Of a stretch of 64,000 nucleotides of DNA, positions 59,801-64,000 are shown piece after piece. This DNA is from VRUE01 sp963729995 (GTDB lineage: Bacteria > Actinomycetota > Thermoleophilia > Solirubrobacterales > 70-9). The DNA is taken from positions 496,001 through 560,000 of the forward strand of contig CAVSPF010000003.1 in NCBI GenBank assembly GCA_963729995.1, written 5' to 3'. Under the pieces are notes generated by a model, which ran no database searches, was not told the DNA's origin, and saw only the letters and a list, made by a program, of their open reading frames with translations. Position 1 is the stretch's first letter, and every line of letters starts with the position of its first letter. The position numbers and the translations under genes were made by a program.

Positions 59801-59846
59801 TCCAAAACCGGCGATTCCAGGTTCGAGTCCTGGCTGCCCCGCTCTC
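59801..59846. repeat. attR-like 46-bp copy of the tRNA-Trp 3' part
   Basis: Identical to 58020-58065. The sequence before it is not tRNA-like, so the 5' half is missing here. Confidence 0.92.
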
Positions 59847-59919
59847 CGCTGTCTCGCCGCAAGATTCGCCAGCGGATGCGATCACGAGCCAGCCTGTGGG
59901 ATGATCATCCGCCTCGGGT

Positions 59920-61062
59920 ATGCCTGCACGGTCTCGCGCCACGCACCTGCTGTCCACGCGGGCGGCGGCGAGCCTCATCGCCGCCGTCGTCGTGCTGGCG
60001 AGCATCGGGCCGCTGGGAGCCGGCGCCCGGAGCGCGCTGGGCGCTTCGCGCGCATCGAGTGCCGCCACCGGGGCGCCGGCGGCGGGCGAGCAGCGGGCGC
60101 TCGTGGACGTCTCGGTGGCGACGCTTTGGATGCGACCGGCCCGCACGCGGCCGCTCGATAAGCCCTCGCTCGCCAACCCCGTGCGGCTGGGCGCCTGGCT
60201 CAGAGCGATGGGCACCGCGCAGCGGCTCTGGCTGGTGGGTCGCCTGGTCACCCAAGCCCTCTACGGACAGGAAGTCGTGGTTCGGGCTCGCCGTGGCTCG
60301 TGGGTTGAGGTCTCCCTCACCGGCCAGCCAACGCCTGACCACCTGAGCTATCCGGGTTGGCTGCCCGCGCGCCAGCTCGTGACGGCGCCAAGCGCCCCTC
60401 CGCCTGCGGCGCCGATCGCGGCCCCGGAACCATCCACCTCGTCCGAAACCTCCTCCGGCTTGACCCCGACGCTGCTGGCGGTCGTCACCAAGCCAGCGGT
60501 CTGGCTCTTCGGACGGACGGCCGGGGGCAGCGCTGGCCCTCGCCTCCTGCGCTTGAGCTTCAACTCCAGGCTGCCGGTGCTCGGACAGCGGGGGCGCTTC
60601 ACCGTCGTGCAGACGCCCACCGGGGCCTCGGCTCTGATTCCAAGCTCGGCCGTCGCTGTGCCGGGGCAGGTCACAACTCCGCCTCCCAGCGGCCGCGAGC
60701 TCGTTCGCGCCGCGGAGCAGTTCCTGGGAGTGCGCTACCTGTGGGCCGGCACCTCGGCCTTCGGCTTTGACTGCTCGGGTCTGACCTACACCGTCTACGA
60801 CGCCTTCGGCGTGCTGCTGCCACGCACGGCCGCCCTGCAAGCCCAGGTGGGCCGACCGGTTGCCCAGCAGGCGCTGCGGCCCGGTGATTTGGTCTTCTTT
60901 GCCACCGAACCGCCCTCGCGGGCCATCACCCACGTCGGCATGTACGTCGGCGGCGGGCGCCTCGTCCAGTCCCCGAGCTCGGCCGGGGCCGTGGACATCG
61001 TCCCGTTGTCGGCTTTCGGCGATGAGTACGTCACCGCACGCCGCTATCTCCCCGCGGAGTAG
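59920..61062 (+). CDS. NlpC/P60 cell-wall endopeptidase
   Basis: 380 residues. Signal peptide (ASLIAAVVVLASIGPLGAGA). Residues 60-250 contain two SH3b-like parts with a Pro/Ala/Ser linker. The C-terminal NlpC/P60 domain from about 260 has the catalytic Cys in FGFDCSGLTYTVYDAFG, His in ITHVGMYVGGG, and LRPGDLVFF. It would cut peptidoglycan stem peptides outside the cell. ATG 59920 is 73 bases after the cassette end. Confidence 0.92.
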   Translation: MPARSRATHLLSTRAAASLIAAVVVLASIGPLGAGARSALGASRASSAATGAPAAGEQRALVDVSVATLWMRPARTRPLDKPSLANPVRLGAWLRAMGTAQRLWLVGRLVTQALYGQEVVVRARRGSWVEVSLTGQPTPDHLSYPGWLPARQLVTAPSAPPPAAPIAAPEPSTSSETSSGLTPTLLAVVTKPAVWLFGRTAGGSAGPRLLRLSFNSRLPVLGQRGRFTVVQTPTGASALIPSSAVAVPGQVTTPPPSGRELVRAAEQFLGVRYLWAGTSAFGFDCSGLTYTVYDAFGVLLPRTAALQAQVGRPVAQQALRPGDLVFFATEPPSRAITHVGMYVGGGRLVQSPSSAGAVDIVPLSAFGDEYVTARRYLPAE

Positions 61063-61121
61063 GACCAGCAGATTTGGAGCCTCCCCGGAGTGGGGGGTGC
61101 AGGACCATCTGATCGAGCAGC

Positions 61122-61185
61122 CGAAATCCCCTTGGTTCTGGTGTTGTGCGGCTGGGGCCGCCCTTCGACAATCGGCTACTCATGG
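61122..61185 (+). repeat. 64-base upstream element, copy A
   Basis: Shares about 45 of 64 positions without gaps with 61676-61739. Both end in GACAATC and then CATGG. Copy A lies 34 bases before the response regulator start, so the pair may be promoters or operators. Confidence 0.4.
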
Positions 61186-61219
61186 AGATCGTGGGTCCGC
61201 AGCCGCAGGGAGGACCTCG

Positions 61220-61567
61220 ATGAAGGTCCTGCTCGCCGACGACCACGCGCTCTTCCGGGCCGGCATAGCGAGCCTGCTGCAGGCCGCCGGCCATGAGGTC
61301 GTGGGGCAGGCGGGGAACGGAATCGAGGCGCTGGAACGCACCCGCGAGCTGCACCCGGACCTGGTGCTCATGGACATAACGATGCCGCGCTGCGGCGGGT
61401 TGGAGGCGACGCGGCTGATCAAGGCGGAGATGCCGGAGGTGAAGATCGTGATCCTCACCGCCTCCCAGGACGACGCCGATCTCTCGGAGGCGGCCAAGAG
61501 CGGCGCCGAGGGCTACCTGCTCAAGGACATGTCCGACGGGGAGCTCGAGCGCACCCTGAGCGCCTGA
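61220..61567 (+). CDS. Response regulator, receiver domain only
   Basis: 115 residues from ATG 61220, with GGGAGG upstream. Phosphoacceptor Asp52 in LVLMDITMPRCGG, acidic pocket DDH at residues 7-9, Thr in VILTAS and Lys in YLLKDM. The sequence is of NarL/LuxR type, but the stop comes straight after the receiver (SDGELERTLSA), where a linker and HTH would follow. It is either a single-domain regulator or a 3'-truncated gene. No kinase is adjacent. Confidence 0.8.
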   Translation: MKVLLADDHALFRAGIASLLQAAGHEVVGQAGNGIEALERTRELHPDLVLMDITMPRCGGLEATRLIKAEMPEVKIVILTASQDDADLSEAAKSGAEGYLLKDMSDGELERTLSA

Positions 61568-61675
61568 AGTTGTCCCGACCTGTTGGTTCCTACAGGTGGG
61601 GACTATCCGATCGAGGGGGGTGGAGGGCTCTGTCCCCCCTGGATTAGGGAGCCCTAAAACCCCCCTATCTGGCAT

Positions 61676-61739
61676 CGAAAAACCCCTGCTCCTGTGGTTG
61701 TGGGGCTTGCGCTGCACCCAGACAATCACCTCGTCATGG
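61676..61739 (+). repeat. 64-base upstream element, copy B
   Basis: Gap-free partner of 61122-61185 (about 70 percent identity counted by hand). It lies 103 bases before the cupredoxin gene. Confidence 0.4.
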
Positions 61740-61842
61740 CAAAGGAGCCGACAAGATCGTCATCTCCACCGCCGTGGTCACCCTGGACGCACAGGGCACA
61801 TCCCACGATTCCCCGTGAACGGGGCATAGGAGGAAGCGAAGA

Positions 61843-62364
61843 ATGAGAAAGGCAAGGAGCGAGATCGGTGCCGGGGTCGCATCGCGGCGCTGGCTGGTGC
61901 TTCTGGCACTCGGCGTGCTCGGCACCCTGGCAATGGCCCTGAGCGCCTGCGGGGGCGGTGGCGACAGCGGCAAGGCGTCGGCCAGCGCCGGATCTGGATC
62001 ACAGTCGTCCCCGGCGGCCGAAAACGTGAAGCTCGTCGTCAAAACGGATGAAGAGCACGCCAAGAAGGGGCCCGAAGGGACGTGGCACGACGCCTACCTG
62101 CCCGCCGACTTCTCGGTCAAGGCCGGAGCGACCGTGCACGTGACCGTCTCCAACTACGACGAAGCGCCGCACAGCTTCAACGCCGCCGACCTGGGGGCCA
62201 ACGCGATGATCGCGGCCGGCAGCAAGAGCAAGCCGAGCACGACCACGTTCACGTTCCACGCGCCGAAGAAGGCGGGCCGCTACGCCTGGTTCTGCGCGAT
62301 GCCCTGCGACCCGTGGGCGATGGCCCATGACGGGTTCATGAAAGGCTACGTAACCGTCACCTGA
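61843..62364 (+). CDS. Lipid-anchored cupredoxin
   Basis: 173 residues with an N-terminal hydrophobic segment and lipobox ALSAC, then a Gly/Ser linker. The cupredoxin domain (residues 65-173) has a His in APHSFNAADLG and a C-terminal copper loop with two Cys, His and Met: WFCAMPCDPWAMAHDGFM. This C-x3-C..H..M set resembles the CuA site of cytochrome oxidase subunit II but with longer spacing. It probably carries electrons or copper on the outer face of the membrane. AGGAGG precedes ATG 61843. Confidence 0.82.
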   Translation: MRKARSEIGAGVASRRWLVLLALGVLGTLAMALSACGGGGDSGKASASAGSGSQSSPAAENVKLVVKTDEEHAKKGPEGTWHDAYLPADFSVKAGATVHVTVSNYDEAPHSFNAADLGANAMIAAGSKSKPSTTTFTFHAPKKAGRYAWFCAMPCDPWAMAHDGFMKGYVTVT

Positions 62365-62410
62365 GGCCGTTCCCGGTGTGACGCAGGCGACACAACGCCT
62401 TCCTCCAGAG

Positions 62411-62442
62411 ACACAGCCGGCCGCCCCCGCGGCCGGCTGTGT
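62411..62442 (+). terminator. Strong hairpin terminator
   Basis: Perfect 14-bp inverted repeat (ACACAGCCGGCCGC and complement) with a CCCC loop, 46 bases after the cupredoxin stop. Confidence 0.75.
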
Positions 62443-62512
62443 GCTGGTAATTGAGTCGCGATCGGAAGTGACGACGACCTGCGTCGTACAATCGGAGCAG
62501 GTTTGAGCGTAG

Positions 62513-63793
62513 GTGACTGCCGTGAAAGGTGAGGAGAGCGGCTCCGGCGATCAGCGTCCGCGCCAGGGAGTCACGCGGCGCGGCGCCCTGGCAGGCGCCG
62601 CCATGCTCGGGATCGGCGCCGGCCTGGATCGCGTCCTGGTCGGAGTGGGCGGGGGCACGGCGACCGGCGGCGCCGCTGTCCCCTTCCACGGCGCCCACCA
62701 GGCCGGGATCGCGACCCCCGCCCAGGAGTCCCTCCACTTCGCGGCCTTCGACCTCACGAGCGGCGCGCCCGAAGACCTTCGCGACCTCCTCCAGGAGTGG
62801 ACGAGGGCGGCGGTCGCGTTGACGCGCGGCCGCCCCTACCGCTCCCTCACCGCTGAACCGGCGCAGGCGCCGGCCGACACCGGCGAGGCGGTCGGGCTCG
62901 GACCGGCGCGGCTGACGGTCACGATCGGCTTCGGGCCGAGCCTCTTCGGGTCACCCGGCCGGGATCGCTTCGGCCTTGCGCGCCGCAGGCCGGCGGCCCT
63001 GCGTCGTCTTCCCTCCTTCAGGGGAGAGAGCCTCGACCCCGGCCGCTCCGGCGGCGACCTCTGCGTCCAGGCCTGCGCCGACGATCCCCAGGTCGCCTTC
63101 CACGCGGTCCACGTCCTCACCAGGATCGCCGGCCCGGTCGCGACCCTGCGCTGGTCCCAGCAGGGCTTCGGCCGCACCTCCTCGACGAGCCGAGCCCAGA
63201 CGACGCCCCGCAACCTGATCGGCTTCAAGGACGGCACCGAGAACATCCGGGCCGAGGAGACCGGCGCGATGGAGAGGTTCGTCTGGGCCCAGCGCGCCGA
63301 CGGCCCGCGCTGGATGGTGGGTGGCAGCTACCTGGTGGCGCGCCGCATCAGGATCCTCTTCGAGCGCTGGGACGCCACCAGCCTCGAGGACCAGCAGCGC
63401 GTCATCGGCCGCGACAAGCTCAGCGGCGCCCCGCTCGGAGGTCGCCACGAGTACGACCCCGTCGACCTCGCGGCCCACACGAACGGCGAGCCGACGATCC
63501 CGGTCGACGCCCATGTCCGGGTCGCCAGCCCCGCCTACAACGACGGGCAGCGCATCCTGCGCCGCGGCTACTCCTTCGCCGAACCCACGGAACCCGGCTC
63601 GGGGGAGATCGACGCCGGCCTCTTCTTCATCTGCTTCCAGCGCGATCCGCGTCGCCAGTTCGCCCCGATCCAGCGCCGCCTCGCCGACTCCGACGCCCTC
63701 AGCCGCCACACGCTGCACACCGCCAGCGCCATCTTCGCCTGCCCACCGGGAGCCCGGCCCGGCGGCTTTGTCGGCGAAGGGCTGCTCTCCTGA
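62513..63793 (+). CDS. DyP-type heme peroxidase, TAT-exported
   Basis: 426 residues from GTG 62513 (a GTG at 62522 is also possible). Twin-arginine signal TRRGALAGAAMLGIGAGLDR. Dye-decolourising peroxidase marks: NLIGFKDGTENIRAEE (the GxxDG distal Asp), proximal His region FHAVHVLTRI, and distal Arg in GGSYLVARRIRILFERWD. The ending GLFFICFQRDPRRQFAPIQ is typical of the EfeB group. It uses peroxide outside the membrane; EfeB members can also take part in heme-iron uptake, but efeU/efeO are not seen here. Confidence 0.93.
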   Translation: MTAVKGEESGSGDQRPRQGVTRRGALAGAAMLGIGAGLDRVLVGVGGGTATGGAAVPFHGAHQAGIATPAQESLHFAAFDLTSGAPEDLRDLLQEWTRAAVALTRGRPYRSLTAEPAQAPADTGEAVGLGPARLTVTIGFGPSLFGSPGRDRFGLARRRPAALRRLPSFRGESLDPGRSGGDLCVQACADDPQVAFHAVHVLTRIAGPVATLRWSQQGFGRTSSTSRAQTTPRNLIGFKDGTENIRAEETGAMERFVWAQRADGPRWMVGGSYLVARRIRILFERWDATSLEDQQRVIGRDKLSGAPLGGRHEYDPVDLAAHTNGEPTIPVDAHVRVASPAYNDGQRILRRGYSFAEPTEPGSGEIDAGLFFICFQRDPRRQFAPIQRRLADSDALSRHTLHTASAIFACPPGARPGGFVGEGLLS

Positions 63794-63815
63794 CGGGGAG
63801 ATCCCGATCGGCCAG

Positions 63816-63886
63816 AGCGGCGGACGGGAATCGAACCCGCGTCATCAGCTTGGAAGGCTGAGGCTCTACCGTTGAGCTACCGCCGC
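63816..63886 (-). tRNA. tRNA-Gly (TCC anticodon)
   Basis: 71 bases. Acceptor GCGGCGG/CCGCCGC, anticodon stem with loop CTTCCAA, anticodon TCC, T loop TTCGATT. No CCA. No second copy in the window. Confidence 0.93.
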
Positions 63887-64000
63887 GCGCCCCGGACCGG
63901 CCCATGCGGGCGGTCCGCGGTCCGACGACAGTTTGCCCGAAACCAGGGACGCGGGCCGGATCGCCCGGCCCGTGCGGGGCTGGCGCTCGCCATCGCGGCG
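63887..64000. other. Window end, no feature seen
   Basis: Short GC-rich sequence upstream of tRNA-Gly on the reverse strand; probably holds its promoter. Confidence 0.4.

Larger units (their letters stand above)
58066..59846. mobile_element. 1.8-kb integrase-less cassette in tRNA-Trp
   Basis: Bounded by 46-bp perfect repeats of the tRNA-Trp anticodon-loop-to-3' region. Carries a HicB-like frameshifted region, a DUF2188 gene and a convergent DUF4917 gene. No integrase, transposase or terminal inverted repeats. Either the remains of a larger element or a minimal passenger mobilised by an integrase elsewhere. The repeat geometry is the same as for the tRNA-Met element. Confidence 0.8.

Overview
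The window is high-GC chromosomal DNA from a Gram-positive-like actinobacterium. GTG and TTG starts are common, stop/start overlaps of the ATGA, GTGA or TTGA type are frequent, and the gene content (Rex, H+-PPase, DUF559 proteins, carboxylate-amine ligase, DyP peroxidase, lipid-anchored cupredoxin) fits the class Thermoleophilia (Solirubrobacterales-like). That placement is an inference from style and content, not from a marker-gene tree.

Core regions. 1-20.7 kb holds uvrA (5' end cut by the window), a ROK sugar kinase, an acyltransferase, pantothenate genes panC-panD-panB, then a tightly overlapping run: zinc ribbon protein, family-4-type uracil-DNA glycosylase, tsaE, a secreted protein, tsaB, rimI, tsaD, a glutaredoxin-like protein and rex. 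A carboxylate-amine ligase, hppA, a DUF559 protein, an APC permease with a stress-protein tail, two TrkA-type potassium regulators and a flavoprotein reductase follow. 29.2-42.5 kb holds a heterodimeric ABC exporter, a secreted GH92 glycosidase, a membrane glycosyltransferase with GtrA, threonine synthase and several secreted or small-molecule enzymes. 50.6-57.8 kb holds an aminopeptidase, a formiminotransferase-like protein, an MBL-fold hydrolase, hisS and aspS. 59.9-63.9 kb holds an NlpC/P60 hydrolase, a receiver-only response regulator, a cupredoxin and a DyP peroxidase.

Accessory regions. Three of the five tRNA genes carry a second copy of their 3' part some distance away, and each pair brackets foreign DNA. 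(1) tRNA-Gln, 20.8-29.2 kb: an 8.3 kb integrative element with tyrosine integrase, primase-helicase, regulators, an excisionase-like protein, a lipoprotein and a secreted protein. (2) tRNA-Met, 44.6-50.5 kb: a 6 kb element with integrase, a RelE/HigB-type toxin whose start overlaps the integrase stop, an antitoxin gene split by an IS1380-family element, a PDDEXK nuclease (NucS/DUF91-like) and the 5' stub of a DNA methyltransferase. An IS66-family element sits just outside. (3) tRNA-Trp, 58.0-59.8 kb: a 1.8 kb cassette between 46-bp perfect repeats, with no integrase, carrying a frameshifted HicB-like region, a DUF2188 protein and a DUF4917 protein (SIR2-like fold proposed).

The most interesting candidates are the integrase-less tRNA-Trp cassette with its DUF4917 gene, and the toxin/antitoxin/nuclease operon of the tRNA-Met element. 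Both look like small anti-phage or addiction cargo moved through tRNA genes, but no defence function can be shown from sequence alone.
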